DNA of 64,000 nucleotides from Aquincolibacterium sp041674705 (GCA_041674705.1 JBAYVF010000001.1:130477-194476), one strand, 5' to 3'. Positions 17,903-25,972 are shown, numbered from the stretch's first letter. Numbers and translations: made by a program. Notes: a model not told the origin generated them from the letters alone.

Positions 17903-17985
17903 AGTCCCAATTTTTATCAATTTCAGAGAATCTGAAATTGGGGCAGTCCTTGCCACCGTTTAATAAAAAAATCTCAGGCAAGGAC
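17903..17985 (+). repeat. Family A two-hairpin element, copy A3
   Basis: First hairpin AGTCCCAATT..AATTTC/GAAATT..GGGGCA, then a perfect 9-bp stem GTCCTTGCC/GGCAAGGAC with a 22-base A-rich loop. It ends six bases before the permease start on the opposite strand, and its minus-strand translation is open and in frame with that gene. Confidence 0.85.
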
Positions 17986-18024
17986 AGTCTAGCGGATTCC
18001 TTTGTTTTGGCAAGAGGAACGCTT

Positions 18025-18942
18025 TTACTTCTTGAGAAGATGATTTTTTACGTAATCGAGGATGCCTTCACGGGTCGTATAGCGGCAGCGGAACCCGGTC
18101 ATTCGTTCGTGATGGCTCATATCCGCTTGCGTGAAGTTCTGAAAAAAGCTGTAGGGATTGTCGAAGTAATTGGGTTTATGGTTCGTGCCGAGGGCTTCAT
18201 TCAGCGCATCTACGATCTCGTTAAACGAAGTTGCCTGTCCGGTGCCGAGATTCATGATCGTGGAGGTCTTGGCCTTGTGTGCCATGAGCGTGGCGGTGAC
18301 GACATCCTTGACATAAATATGATCGCGTTTCTGCTCGCCCCATTTGAAAATCCGGGGGCGATGGCCGTCCATCATTTTGAGTGCCAGCTGGTAGATCATA
18401 CTGGAGGCGTGCCCTTTATAGCATTCCCGCGGGCCGAAGACGTTGAAGAACCTTAAGCCCACCACCTTGATCTTGTCATAATAGGTAGGAGCGAGCTGGT
18501 CCATGATCCACTTGGAGTAGCCGTAGATATTATTAGGATTTCCGGCATCGGATTCCTTGATAGGCCGGTCGATCGAGCCATAAGTCGCGGCCGAGGAGGC
18601 GTAGACCACGGCAGCTTTCTTCTGGGCGGCGAGGTCGAGGACATTGCGGAAGCCTTCCACATTATCAAACATCATCTTTTGCTCATCAAGGATCGTTGTG
18701 TCCGTGATGGCGGCCATGTGGTAAATTATGTCGAGCTTTTTGCCTTTGGCCCAGCTCATCCAGCTCTTGTCGGAGCAGTCGTAGGCCAGGAGATCGCCCT
18801 TAAAGCCGAGGAGGTTCTTAAAACAGGAACTGCGGAAGTCCTCCAGGACCGTGATGCGGGCCTCAGGAAAGCGGGATTGGAGTTCGAGCGCTAGGTTTGA
18901 ACCGATAAAGCCGGAACCGCCTGTCACAAGGATATTCTTCAT
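18025..18942 (-). CDS. hldD: ADP-L-glycero-D-manno-heptose 6-epimerase-like SDR
   Basis: 305 residues. NAD-binding motif TGGSGFIGSNLA at 7-18, catalytic Ser region ASSAATYG, YxxxK as YGYSK, and FFNVFGPRECYKGHASSMIYQ, which is the heptose-epimerase signature following the active site. The enzyme makes the L,D-heptose precursor of the LPS inner core, implying an outer membrane. Length fits HldD (about 310). Single gene; no other heptose genes nearby. A related UDP-sugar epimerase is a weaker alternative. Confidence 0.88.
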   Translation of the reverse strand: MKNILVTGGSGFIGSNLALELQSRFPEARITVLEDFRSSCFKNLLGFKGDLLAYDCSDKSWMSWAKGKKLDIIYHMAAITDTTILDEQKMMFDNVEGFRNVLDLAAQKKAAVVYASSAATYGSIDRPIKESDAGNPNNIYGYSKWIMDQLAPTYYDKIKVVGLRFFNVFGPRECYKGHASSMIYQLALKMMDGHRPRIFKWGEQKRDHIYVKDVVTATLMAHKAKTSTIMNLGTGQATSFNEIVDALNEALGTNHKPNYFDNPYSFFQNFTQADMSHHERMTGFRCRYTTREGILDYVKNHLLKK

Positions 18943-19015
18943 AGGGTCGATATCATAGCCAAAATTGCCAAAAGTTCAAAGCTTTAATGCCGACAATAGA
19001 AGGGGGTAAACGATC

Positions 19016-19324
19016 ATGAAAAAATCAAAAACCTTCTTAGTCTTTTTCCTTGTTCTCGGTGTGCTTCTCACGCCTTCTCTTGGCTATGCGGAGATGGGGG
19101 AAGACATCTCCTACGCTACTCGCGGTGCCGGCAAGATTGTGGGAGGCATGTTCGCCATTCCGAAAGCCATGCTTCAGGACTCAGGGCGGGTGTTATTTCC
19201 CTTCGGGCTTGTGACTGGAGCGGTTCGCGGGACCGTTCAAACGGTGACGGGGGTGGTTGGCGGGGTGGTGGATGTCGCCCGCGGCGGCGCTCCGTACGCC
19301 AAGTACGCAGTTCTCGCGCTCTAG
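19016..19324 (+). CDS. Small exported protein, TIGR04073-like
   Basis: 102 residues: a clear signal peptide (about 1-25, ending LGYAE), then a Gly/Val-rich segment with the pattern ATRGAGKIVGGMFAIPKAML, which resembles the exosortase-associated TIGR04073 family (xRGxxNxxxGxxEIP). No exosortase is visible here. A strong terminator follows. Confidence 0.55.
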   Translation: MKKSKTFLVFFLVLGVLLTPSLGYAEMGEDISYATRGAGKIVGGMFAIPKAMLQDSGRVLFPFGLVTGAVRGTVQTVTGVVGGVVDVARGGAPYAKYAVLAL

Positions 19325-19336
19325 CATTTTTTCTCA

Positions 19337-19384
19337 TAAAAGGGGACAGGCTACTTTACCCTATAAAGTAGCCTGTCCCCTTTA
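19337..19384. terminator. Bidirectional terminator between convergent genes
   Basis: AAAGGGGACAGGCTACTTTA pairs almost perfectly with TAAAGTAGCCTGTCCCCTTT across a short loop. T runs lie on both sides, so it can serve the TIGR04073-like gene and the opposing folB. Confidence 0.85.
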
Positions 19385-19732
19385 TTTTCGGAAGATTTCC
19401 ACGCCAACGTTTTTTGCATTCCGAATGGCGTCCGGCTTTGAAATGCGCAGAAGAATATCCCTCAGTTTGAATTCCCGGAGCAATATCTTGGCAAGGCGTT
19501 CCGCCAGAGTTTCTATCAGATAGAAACGGCTTTTTTGGGTAAATTCCGTGGCGCGGTCGGCGATCTTTTTGTAATTCAAAGCGTCTCGCAGGTCATCCCG
19601 CCTTGCGGCCCTTTTGACAGGAGCCGAGAACTCGAGATCGATCAGGACCTTTTGTTTTTTCTTGCGTTCCTGCGGAAGCGTTCCGATGATACAGGACACC
19701 TCAAGACCTTGTATGAAGATTTTTCCATCCAT
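19382..19732 (-). CDS. folB: Dihydroneopterin aldolase
   Basis: 116 residues, typical FolB length. KIFIQGLEVSCIIGTLPQERKKKQKVLIDLE at the start, DALNYKKIADRATEF in the middle, LIETLAERLAKILL next, and KPDAIRNAKNVGVEI at the end are the family's landmarks; the catalytic Lys and Glu positions are present. It makes 6-hydroxymethyl-dihydropterin for folate. folP lies 20 kb away at 40178, so the folate genes are scattered. Confidence 0.93.
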   Translation of the reverse strand: MDGKIFIQGLEVSCIIGTLPQERKKKQKVLIDLEFSAPVKRAARRDDLRDALNYKKIADRATEFTQKSRFYLIETLAERLAKILLREFKLRDILLRISKPDAIRNAKNVGVEIFRK

Positions 19733-19760
19733 GCCTGCTAGTCTATCACTTGAAATTAGA

Positions 19761-19848
19761 GTTTCAAAGTGTCAGAGTGTCAAAGTTTCAAAGTGTTACA
19801 GTGCTGGCTTTGAACCTCGACACTCTGATACACTGACGCTCCAATTCA
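19761..19848. repeat. Family D inverted repeat with 8-base units (GTGTCAAA type)
   Basis: Five and a half consecutive 8-mers: GTTTCAAA, GTGTCAGA, GTGTCAAA, GTTTCAAA, GTGTTACA. The opposite arm (ACACTCTGATACACTGACG region) is their inverse complement with mismatches. It lies between divergent folB and the RNA methyltransferase gene. Confidence 0.75.
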
Positions 19849-19864
19849 GTTTAAATTCAATCCT

Positions 19865-20905
19865 ATGGAAACTATTGTGGAAACAAAACCATTGTGTTCG
19901 CTCTTCGGCTCCTGCGGAGGATGCCAGTATCAAGACATGCCTTACGAGGAGGAGCTTTCCCGCAAAGAGGGGATCCTCAAAGAACTTCTTATAAAGGAGC
20001 TCAGCCTTTCCGGCGATGTTTTTGAGCCGATCGCTTCTTCGCCGGAGATTTATCACTACAGAAACCGGCTGGATCTCACCTTGCGCAAAAGGAATAACGG
20101 AGAGCGGCAAATGGGTTTTATGTTACCCGGGACGCAGAGGCTTCAGGAAGTCACGGTTTGCGCCATAGCCCGTAAAGAGATCAATGATTTCCTGCCCACA
20201 TTAAAAGAAGAAGCGATTCGCAAATTTCCGGAGGATTATAAGGTCGCGAATCTGGTGGTCCGCGTGGGAGATGAAGGCAAGGTGTTTTGGGGCGGCATTG
20301 GCCGCCGGTCGCTTCGGATGAAAGCGGAAGATTATTTTTGGACAACCGTGCATGGACGGAAGATCTTTTACGCTCTCGACACATTTTTTCAGGCGAATCT
20401 TTCGATCCTCGAAAAGGTTGTTTCACGCATCGAAAGTCTTATTAAGTGGCAGAAGGACACAGTTTTTCTGGATCTTTATTCGGGCGTCGGCCTTTTCGGG
20501 ATCGCCCTGGCGGATCGCGCTAAGGAAGTGGTCATGATCGAAGAATGCCGCGATTCTGTGACCCTCGCTGAGTTCAATGTCGCTTATCACCGGCTGACAC
20601 ACGTCAAAATGCTTGTAGGAAAAGTTGAGACACACCTCTCGGAGGTCTTGACGGAGCATGCTGGGAAGCCTTGCGTCGCTTTGATCGACCCCCCGCGCGG
20701 TGGCCTTGCAAGTTCTGCGATCGAAACCTTAGGTGCGGCGAAAAGCCTCGAGTCCTTGTTTTATCTGTCCTGTTCGCCCGAATCGCTTGCGCGGGATCTG
20801 AAACATTTGGCGAAGGTCGGCTGGAAGGTCCGGAAGATCATGCCGTTCGATTTTTTCCCGCGGACGCGACATTTGGAGACATTGGCATGGCTCGCACGTT
20901 CCTAG
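19865..20905 (+). CDS. TrmA/RlmD-type RNA (uracil-5-) methyltransferase
   Basis: 346 residues. An N-terminal Fe-S-type cluster C11-x5-C17-x2-C20 with a later Cys near 100, a SAM motif FLDLYSGVGLFGIALA near 200-215, IDPPRGGL and the catalytic Cys in YLSCSPESLARDL, ending HLETLAWL. There is no N-terminal TRAM domain. It methylates a uridine in 23S rRNA or tRNA; which one cannot be told from sequence. It leads a run of three RNA-modifying genes and overlaps trmB by 19 bases. Confidence 0.88.
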   Translation: METIVETKPLCSLFGSCGGCQYQDMPYEEELSRKEGILKELLIKELSLSGDVFEPIASSPEIYHYRNRLDLTLRKRNNGERQMGFMLPGTQRLQEVTVCAIARKEINDFLPTLKEEAIRKFPEDYKVANLVVRVGDEGKVFWGGIGRRSLRMKAEDYFWTTVHGRKIFYALDTFFQANLSILEKVVSRIESLIKWQKDTVFLDLYSGVGLFGIALADRAKEVVMIEECRDSVTLAEFNVAYHRLTHVKMLVGKVETHLSEVLTEHAGKPCVALIDPPRGGLASSAIETLGAAKSLESLFYLSCSPESLARDLKHLAKVGWKVRKIMPFDFFPRTRHLETLAWLARS

Positions 20906-21561
20906 TCCCAAACCCTATCAATTTCAGAGAATCTGAAATTGGGGCAACCCTTGTCAACCCTATAGAAAAAAAACCGAAGACAAGGGTAGCCGAGAAGCAC
21001 GAACCTCTCGTGTTCAAGGATCTCTTCGGGAATTCCAATCCCGTCGAAATGGAGATCGGATGCGGGAAGGGAAAATTTCTCGTGGCTCGCTCGATTGAAA
21101 ACCCGGGAACCAATTTTCTGGGGGTCGATCGCGTCAGTAAGTTCATGAATATCGGGAAGACGCGCGTCCAAAAACGGGCGCTTCCGAACATCCGGTTTCT
21201 GCGAGCTGAGGCGCGGGCTTTTTTAACCGAGGCGATCGCGCCCGGAAGCGTGAGTATCTTTCATATCTATTTCCCGGATCCCTGGCCGAAACGCCGGCAT
21301 CAGGCCCGCCGTGTTTTCACAGAGGAACTTCTCAGACTGCTTCATTCGCGGCTTGTGGCGGGAGGGCTGATCGAGATCGCGACCGACGATAAGGACTATT
21401 TTACCGCCATGAAGAAAACCATAGCGGTGACCCAGGAACTCTGGGAGAATGTGCGCGAAACGGTGAATGAGCGGATCCTGGACGGGTTGAATAAGACCAG
21501 TTACGAACTCAAATGGGCGGCTGAAGGCCGGCCTCTTTACTATACGGAGCTTAAGAAGTAA
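20887..21561 (+). CDS. trmB: tRNA (guanine-N7-)-methyltransferase with repeat-encoded N-terminus
   Basis: 224 residues. The core has EIGCGKGKF (SAM site), FLGVDRVSKFMNI, and the hallmark FHIYFPDPWPKRRHQARRV, ending TSYELKWAAEGRPLYY. It makes m7G46 in tRNA. The body begins at about residue 33 (AEKHEPLVFKDLFG). Residues 6-33 are encoded by a family A repeat inserted at 20904-20987, and the only good start codon (ATG 20887) lies upstream of the repeat inside the previous gene. The start is thus inferred; a GTG within the VFKD region would give a very short alternative. The next gene starts in the stop codon (TAATGA). Confidence 0.9.
   Translation: MARTFLVPNPINFRESEIGATLVNPIEKKPKTRVAEKHEPLVFKDLFGNSNPVEMEIGCGKGKFLVARSIENPGTNFLGVDRVSKFMNIGKTRVQKRALPNIRFLRAEARAFLTEAIAPGSVSIFHIYFPDPWPKRRHQARRVFTEELLRLLHSRLVAGGLIEIATDDKDYFTAMKKTIAVTQELWENVRETVNERILDGLNKTSYELKWAAEGRPLYYTELKK
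20904..20987 (+). repeat. Family A two-hairpin element, copy A4, inside trmB
   Basis: AGTCCCAA..AATTTC/GAAATT..GGGGCA followed by a perfect 9-bp stem ACCCTTGTC/GACAAGGGT with a 23-base A-rich loop. It starts one base before the stop of the upstream gene and is translated in frame as the N-terminal part of TrmB. Confidence 0.85.
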
Positions 21562-22295
21562 TGAGAATTGCACATGCCCTGGCCAGCGCGGGGCTTGGAT
21601 CCCGAAGAAAATGCGAGGTTTTTGTCACCAACGGCGCCATTTCCGTGAACGGCGAGGTTGTGCTCGATCTTGGCCGGCAGGTGGATTTCCAGAAAGATAC
21701 GATCATGTACCGGCAGAAGGTCCTCCAGCTGGCGCCTCATGTCTATTTTCTTGTGAACAAACCCGAAGGTTATGTGGTGACGGCCGAAGACCGGCATGCC
21801 AAAAAAACGGTTTTCGATCTTCTGCCGCGTCATCTTGTAAATGCCACGCGCCAATCTTCGACGAACCGTGTTCGCGTGTTCCCGGTCGGTCGGCTCGATA
21901 AAGATTCCTCGGGCCTTCTTCTTATGACTAATGACGGTGAACTCGCGAACCGTTTGATCCATCCGCGCTTTCACGTGGAAAAATGGTATCAGGTAAAACT
22001 CAATCGCGCCTGGGACGAGCGAGACCGTAACAGGGTCTTGGAGGGTTTTCATTCTTACGATGGTTTTCTCAAACTGGAAGAGATCCGGCCGATCTCGCCA
22101 AGGATCTTGATGGTGGAACTCCGCGAAGGAAAGAAGCGACAGATCCGGCGGGTACTCCAACGCTTCGAATATGATGTAGTGATGCTCAACCGTTTTTCCT
22201 TCGGGCCCCTCAAGCTTGGTCATCTTGCGCCGGGCCAGGGCCGCTTTTTAACTTCCTACGAGGCTCGCGAACTCCGCAAGGCGGTCGACTTATAG
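21561..22295 (+). CDS. RsuA/RluB-type pseudouridine synthase
   Basis: 244 residues. An S4 RNA-binding domain (about 1-60: RIAHALASAGLGSRRKCEVFVTNGAISVNG) precedes the catalytic domain with VGRLDKDSSGLLLMTNDG (catalytic Asp in GRLD) near 112-129 and EGKKRQIRRVL. RluB, RluE, RluF and RsuA share these features; the exact rRNA site is not assignable. Translation is coupled to trmB through TAATGA. Confidence 0.92.
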   Translation: MRIAHALASAGLGSRRKCEVFVTNGAISVNGEVVLDLGRQVDFQKDTIMYRQKVLQLAPHVYFLVNKPEGYVVTAEDRHAKKTVFDLLPRHLVNATRQSSTNRVRVFPVGRLDKDSSGLLLMTNDGELANRLIHPRFHVEKWYQVKLNRAWDERDRNRVLEGFHSYDGFLKLEEIRPISPRILMVELREGKKRQIRRVLQRFEYDVVMLNRFSFGPLKLGHLAPGQGRFLTSYEARELRKAVDL

Positions 22296-22296
22296 T

Positions 22297-22347
22297 GCCA
22301 CGCACCACGATCCACGGGCCACGTGGGACGTGGATCTTGGCCCGTGG
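22297..22347. repeat. Family D inverted repeat with 7-base units (CCACG type)
   Basis: Exact heptamer spacing: GCCACGC, ACCACGA, TCCACGG, GCCACGT, then the right arm GGGACGTGGATCTTGG and CCCGTGGC. It lies between the convergent pseudouridine synthase gene and the small gene at 22358 and may also terminate both. Confidence 0.75.
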
Positions 22348-22357
22348 CCCTAGCAGT

Positions 22358-22603
22358 TCACTCCTCGATCGTTTTTTTCTGCGGGTGATAAAAGAGGCGC
22401 TTCTTCGAGCGCGCATCTTCCATAATGACCACCAGGTGATCGTCCACTGAAAAAGCCGGATGCATTTGGATGGCTTCAGCCTTAACGCCCTTGCCCTTCA
22501 AAAAATCCAGAAGGAATTCCTGTTCCGGTTCTTTCAGGGTGCATTTGATCTCCAGGAAATCCCGCACCAGGTATTCCCATGTTTGTTTTGTGATAACGCT
22601 CAT
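22358..22603 (-). CDS. Small protein of unknown function
   Basis: 81 residues, soluble, mixed alpha/beta by composition. The start is well supported by AAAGGAGG on the minus strand six bases before ATG. It looks like the cytosolic small conserved proteins that recur as single genes, but I do not recognise the family. It is convergent with the pseudouridine synthase. Confidence 0.65.
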   Translation of the reverse strand: MSVITKQTWEYLVRDFLEIKCTLKEPEQEFLLDFLKGKGVKAEAIQMHPAFSVDDHLVVIMEDARSKKRLFYHPQKKTIEE

Positions 22604-22787
22604 CGCGATACCTCCTTTGATCCTTTTCTCGTTTTTAACCTTAGCGTCTGTTCACAAGCTTTGAAAGGGAGGCGGGGCGGAACTTCGGGAAGGGGTCTAT
22701 TATTGATAGATTGTAGAGGTATTACGGGGTATCTCTCTAGAGACGCTGCCTGTTTAGGGTTCCGTGAAAAAAATCTTTAAAATATAT

Positions 22788-22816
22788 TTGACAGAAACGG
22801 AGCGGTGGGTTATATT
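22788..22816 (+). promoter_or_regulatory. Consensus promoter for the Rrf2 regulator gene
   Basis: TTGACA (22788-22793), exactly 17 bases, TATATT (22811-22816). The ATG is 31 bases after the -10. The leader (CTATTAATCTATGGGGTTACTAGAC) is in the right place for an autoregulatory Rrf2 site. The remainder of the gap 22604-22787 shows no gene. Confidence 0.8.
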
Positions 22817-22846
22817 GCGTCTATTAATCTATGGGGTTACTAGACT

Positions 22847-23299
22847 ATGATATCTAACAAGACGAAATATGCTCTCAAAGCCGTTCTCATGCTGACGGGG
22901 AAATATGCCTCGAAGGAGCCTGTTTTGATCGCCGAAATTGCGGCAAAAGAGGCGATCCCGAAGAAATTCCTTGAGTCGATCCTTCTGGAGCTTAAGAATA
23001 AAGGCCTTTTACAGAGCAAGAAGGGAAAGGGTGGCGGATATCTTTTAGCCCGCTCGCCGAACCAGATCAGTTTCGGGGAAGTCATCGGGATCTTTGAGAA
23101 CCCTTTTGGTGCGCTGCCTTGCCTGGATCCGAAGGCGAATCGCCGGTGTGATGAGTGCAAGAAAGGTAGTGTTTGCGGGGTTCATATGGTGATGCGGGAA
23201 GTTTATCAGACGACTTCGAGCATTCTTAACATTACAACTTTTCAAGAAATCCATGATCGAATGCGAAACACGAATCAGGAAAGCATGTACTTTATTTGA
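22847..23299 (+). CDS. Rrf2 family transcriptional regulator with Cys cluster
   Basis: 150 residues. Winged-helix N-terminus (SNKTKYALKAVLMLTGKYA, then IPKKFLESILLELKNKGLLQSKKGKGGGYLLAR) is a textbook Rrf2 domain. A Cys cluster follows (PCLDPKANRRCDECKKGSVCGVH, C at about 85, 96, 99 and 105), which may hold an Fe-S cluster or act like CymR/IscR. Its position just before metY, YezD-like, cysK, metX and metW makes it the likely sulfur or cysteine-supply regulator. It has its own strong promoter. Confidence 0.9.
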   Translation: MISNKTKYALKAVLMLTGKYASKEPVLIAEIAAKEAIPKKFLESILLELKNKGLLQSKKGKGGGYLLARSPNQISFGEVIGIFENPFGALPCLDPKANRRCDECKKGSVCGVHMVMREVYQTTSSILNITTFQEIHDRMRNTNQESMYFI

Positions 23300-23309
23300 A
23301 AACAACGCT

Positions 23310-23376
23310 GTCATTCCCGCATGTATCTAGCGGGAATCCAGTTCTGGATCCCCGATTGAAACGTTCGGGGATGACA
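23310..23376. repeat. Family C palindromic element (TGTCATTCCCGC type)
   Basis: Outer arms TGTCAT/ATGACA enclose ATTCCCGC/GCGGGAAT, CCAG/CTGG and ATCCCCGA/TCGGGGAT hairpins. Very similar intergenic elements occur in many bacterial genomes, so this one is probably imported or REP-like. It lies between the Rrf2 gene and metY. Confidence 0.75.
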
Positions 23377-23402
23377 TGAAAAGAAAACCAAAGGAGATTC
23401 CA

Positions 23403-24701
23403 ATGAGTAAGATCGATAAGAAGTTGAAAATTGAAACGCTGGCGCTTCACGGAGGGCAGGAAGCGGATCCGACGACCGGTTCCCGGGCCGTTCCTATCTA
23501 TCAAACCACCTCCTATCAGTTCAAGAACACCGAGCATGCGGCGAATCTCTTCGGGCTGAAGGAATTCGGGAATATCTACACGCGGCTCATGAACCCCACG
23601 ACCGATGTGTTTGAAAAACGCATCGCGCTTTTGGAGGGCGGGGTCGGGGCGCTTGCGGTCTCAAGCGGTCAGTCGGCGATCACGATCGCGCTTCTGAATA
23701 TCGCGCAGGCGGGGGATGAGATCGTTTCCGCGGATAATCTTTACGGCGGGACCTACAATCTTTTCCATTACACGTTCCCGCGGTTGGGGATCAAGGTCCA
23801 CTTCGTGAAATCGAATGACCTGGAGGCGATCCAAAAAGCCATCACGCCGAAAACCAAAGCGGTTTATGCGGAATCGATCGGAAATCCGAAGCTCGATGTC
23901 GCGGATCTCGACGGGATCTCCAAGGTCGCGCATAAGAACGGTATTCCGTTCGTGCTGGATAATACGGTCTCGCCTTATCTCTTGCGCCCCTTTGATCACG
24001 GCGTGGATATCATCGTATATTCCGCGACGAAATTCATTGGCGGGCACGGGACTTCGCTGGGCGGGCTCATCGTGGATTCCGGGAAATTCGACTGGACGAA
24101 CGGAAAGTTCCCCTTGATCGCGGCGCCGGATCCGAGCTATCACGGCATCAATTTCGTCGAGGCTCTGAAACCGATGGGCAATATCGCCTACATCATCAAG
24201 GCGCGCGTGACGCTCTTGCGGGATCTTGGGAGCGCGCTTTCGCCTTTCAACTCGTTCCTGTTCCTGCAGGGTCTCGAAACATTGCATCTCAGGTTGCCGC
24301 GTCATGCCGAGAATGCGCTGGCGGTGGCGAAGCATCTCGAGAAGCATCCGAAGGTGGCGTGGGTGAATTATCCCGGCCTTCCCGCAAGCCCTGAAAAAGA
24401 TCGTGTGAAGAAATATCTACCCAAAGGCGCGGGCGCGATCCTGGGATTCGGGATCAAGGGAGGCCTTGAAGCCGGCAAGAAATTCATTGATTCGCTCGAG
24501 CTCATTTCGCATCTTGCGAATGTGGGGGATGCGAAGACGCTTGCGATCCATCCGGCGACGACCACGCATCAGCAACTTTCCGCGGCGGAGCAACAGGCCA
24601 CGGGTGTTACGCAGGATTTCATTCGCCTTTCGATCGGGCTGGAGCATATCGATGATATTCTCGCCGATATCGATCAGGCACTCGGAAAGGCGGCGAAGTA
24701 G
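23403..24701 (+). CDS. metY: O-acetylhomoserine sulfhydrylase
   Basis: 432 residues, the length of MetY (cystathionine gamma-synthase is about 380-400). PLP-enzyme landmarks: ETLALHGGQEADPTTGSRAVPIYQTTSY at the start, YTRLMNPTTD, GNPKLDVADL, and the Schiff-base Lys in SATKFIGGHGTSLGG. The long insertion after it (FPLIAAPDPSYHG) is typical of MetY. It makes homocysteine from O-acetylhomoserine, which metX supplies, and sulfide. Start ATG 23403 has GGAG ten bases upstream. Confidence 0.94.
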   Translation: MSKIDKKLKIETLALHGGQEADPTTGSRAVPIYQTTSYQFKNTEHAANLFGLKEFGNIYTRLMNPTTDVFEKRIALLEGGVGALAVSSGQSAITIALLNIAQAGDEIVSADNLYGGTYNLFHYTFPRLGIKVHFVKSNDLEAIQKAITPKTKAVYAESIGNPKLDVADLDGISKVAHKNGIPFVLDNTVSPYLLRPFDHGVDIIVYSATKFIGGHGTSLGGLIVDSGKFDWTNGKFPLIAAPDPSYHGINFVEALKPMGNIAYIIKARVTLLRDLGSALSPFNSFLFLQGLETLHLRLPRHAENALAVAKHLEKHPKVAWVNYPGLPASPEKDRVKKYLPKGAGAILGFGIKGGLEAGKKFIDSLELISHLANVGDAKTLAIHPATTTHQQLSAAEQQATGVTQDFIRLSIGLEHIDDILADIDQALGKAAK

Positions 24702-24725
24702 CCCCTTTCTACGGGTGAAAACATT

Positions 24726-24929
24726 ATGGCGGATGCGGAGATTGCTCCCAAAAGGAGAGGGAATCTGAGTAACGACGTAATCCTTAAAGAGATCGCCGGA
24801 GGACTTGCGGCTTTAAAATACGGCGAGATCCTTATCAAGGTGCACGATTCGCGGATCATTCAGGTTGAGAAGACCGAGAAGGTTCGTTACGACCCTTATT
24901 ACGGGATGGTACAAGGAGGTGGCATTTAA
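24726..24929 (+). CDS. YezD-like (DUF2292) small protein
   Basis: 67 residues. The motif ILKEIAGGLAALKYGEILIKVHDSRIIQVEKTEKVRY is the DUF2292/YezD pattern, a small protein usually found with sulfate or cysteine genes. It follows metY by 24 bases and is likely in the same unit. Function unknown. Confidence 0.8.
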   Translation: MADAEIAPKRRGNLSNDVILKEIAGGLAALKYGEILIKVHDSRIIQVEKTEKVRYDPYYGMVQGGGI

Positions 24930-24948
24930 CAGGGACCACGGGAATTTG

Positions 24949-24968
24949 AAATCTCAAATTTGAGATTT
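24949..24968. repeat. Perfect 20-bp palindrome downstream of the YezD-like gene
   Basis: AAATCTCAAATTTGAGATTT is exactly self-complementary. It may be an operator or hairpin. The next 35 bases contain degenerate 8-mers (CCGGACGA, CCGGATGA, CGGGATAA) resembling one arm of a family D element. Confidence 0.55.
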
Positions 24969-25067
24969 AAGGTCTGCCGGACGACCGGATGACGGGATAA
25001 AACATTTTCGCCTTTCTGACCAGATTGCTGGAGGATGGGGCAATCAGAATCAGACAAGGAGAAGAAA

Positions 25068-25955
25068 ATGAAGAAGCTTATTATTGCGGGGCTTATTGCT
25101 TCGTTCGTCAACGGGTTGTTCGCCGGCACCTCTTATGCCGGAGTGCCGCTCAATAATCTGGAAGGGGTTGGAGGGATTGCTTTTAATCCATTGGCGTATC
25201 TGGCCAATGCGGGAAGTAAATGGAAAAAAGAAACACCGGACTCAGAAAAAGCAGGGAAAGAAAAGAAGGGTTTTGACGGTTTCGGGTTGCTGGAACATGT
25301 CAGTAAGCCCCAAGCCGGCGCCTGGTATGTAAGGTTGCCCCAGTCGCATGTGGATTGGACAGCGCTTGGCACGGCTTTTTCGCTTTTCGACCGGGCGGAA
25401 GTTTCGTACGGATGGGAAGCGGTGGCGCAGCACGGCGCACGGACGATCTACAAGAACAATTTCGGCGCGAAGTTCTTGCTGGTCCCGGAGAACGCGGGAG
25501 ATCATAAATTCATTCCAGCGATCTCGATCGGCGGTATTTTAAAAAATACCGACATTGTACCGTCGAACAAAACGAAGCATACGGGCGGTGACGCGTACCT
25601 GGTCGCGACGAAATTGATCAAAGAAACGCCGCTGCCGGTGCTTTTATCCGGTGGGTTGCTCGCGACGAACAGTCGCACGACCGGTGTTTTTGGGTACGAT
25701 CCCAATTACCGGTTCACGTGGTTCGCTAACGCGGATCTGATCGTCATGAAGAATTTGGCGGTGGGTTATGAGTACAAGCAAGGCGCCAAATTTCACGGCT
25801 GGCATGATGCGGATTATCAGGACGTTCATGCAGCCTGGTTCATTAATGATAAATGGACGCTCGTCGGCGCCTGGGTTTACGCCGGGAAGGCGAAGAGCAC
25901 TCAGGAAGTCGGGTTGGGCGACGGGTTTACGGCCAGTCTGCACTATGCATTCTGA
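25068..25955 (+). CDS. DUF3034 porin-like outer-membrane protein
   Basis: 295 residues with a signal peptide (about 1-25). The mature start GVPLNNLEGVGGIAFNPLAYLA is the DUF3034 signature, followed by amphipathic beta strands and a C-terminal Phe (SLHYAF), typical of a beta-barrel. DUF3034 genes tend to sit with sulfur-assimilation genes; here it is between YezD-like and cysK. A sulfur-compound uptake role is inference. Start ATG 25068 follows AAGGAG. Confidence 0.75.
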   Translation: MKKLIIAGLIASFVNGLFAGTSYAGVPLNNLEGVGGIAFNPLAYLANAGSKWKKETPDSEKAGKEKKGFDGFGLLEHVSKPQAGAWYVRLPQSHVDWTALGTAFSLFDRAEVSYGWEAVAQHGARTIYKNNFGAKFLLVPENAGDHKFIPAISIGGILKNTDIVPSNKTKHTGGDAYLVATKLIKETPLPVLLSGGLLATNSRTTGVFGYDPNYRFTWFANADLIVMKNLAVGYEYKQGAKFHGWHDADYQDVHAAWFINDKWTLVGAWVYAGKAKSTQEVGLGDGFTASLHYAF

Positions 25956-25972
25956 TCTTAAAGGAGGGCTTG

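Noticed and set aside
20671..20886. Longer TrmB starting inside the RNA methyltransferase gene
   Set aside because: The frame is open, but it is the shadow of a conserved gene and adds residues with no TrmB similarity. ATG 20887 suffices.
23300..23402. SAM or cobalamin riboswitch upstream of metY
   Set aside because: The gap is short and fully explained by the family C palindrome; no riboswitch core is present.
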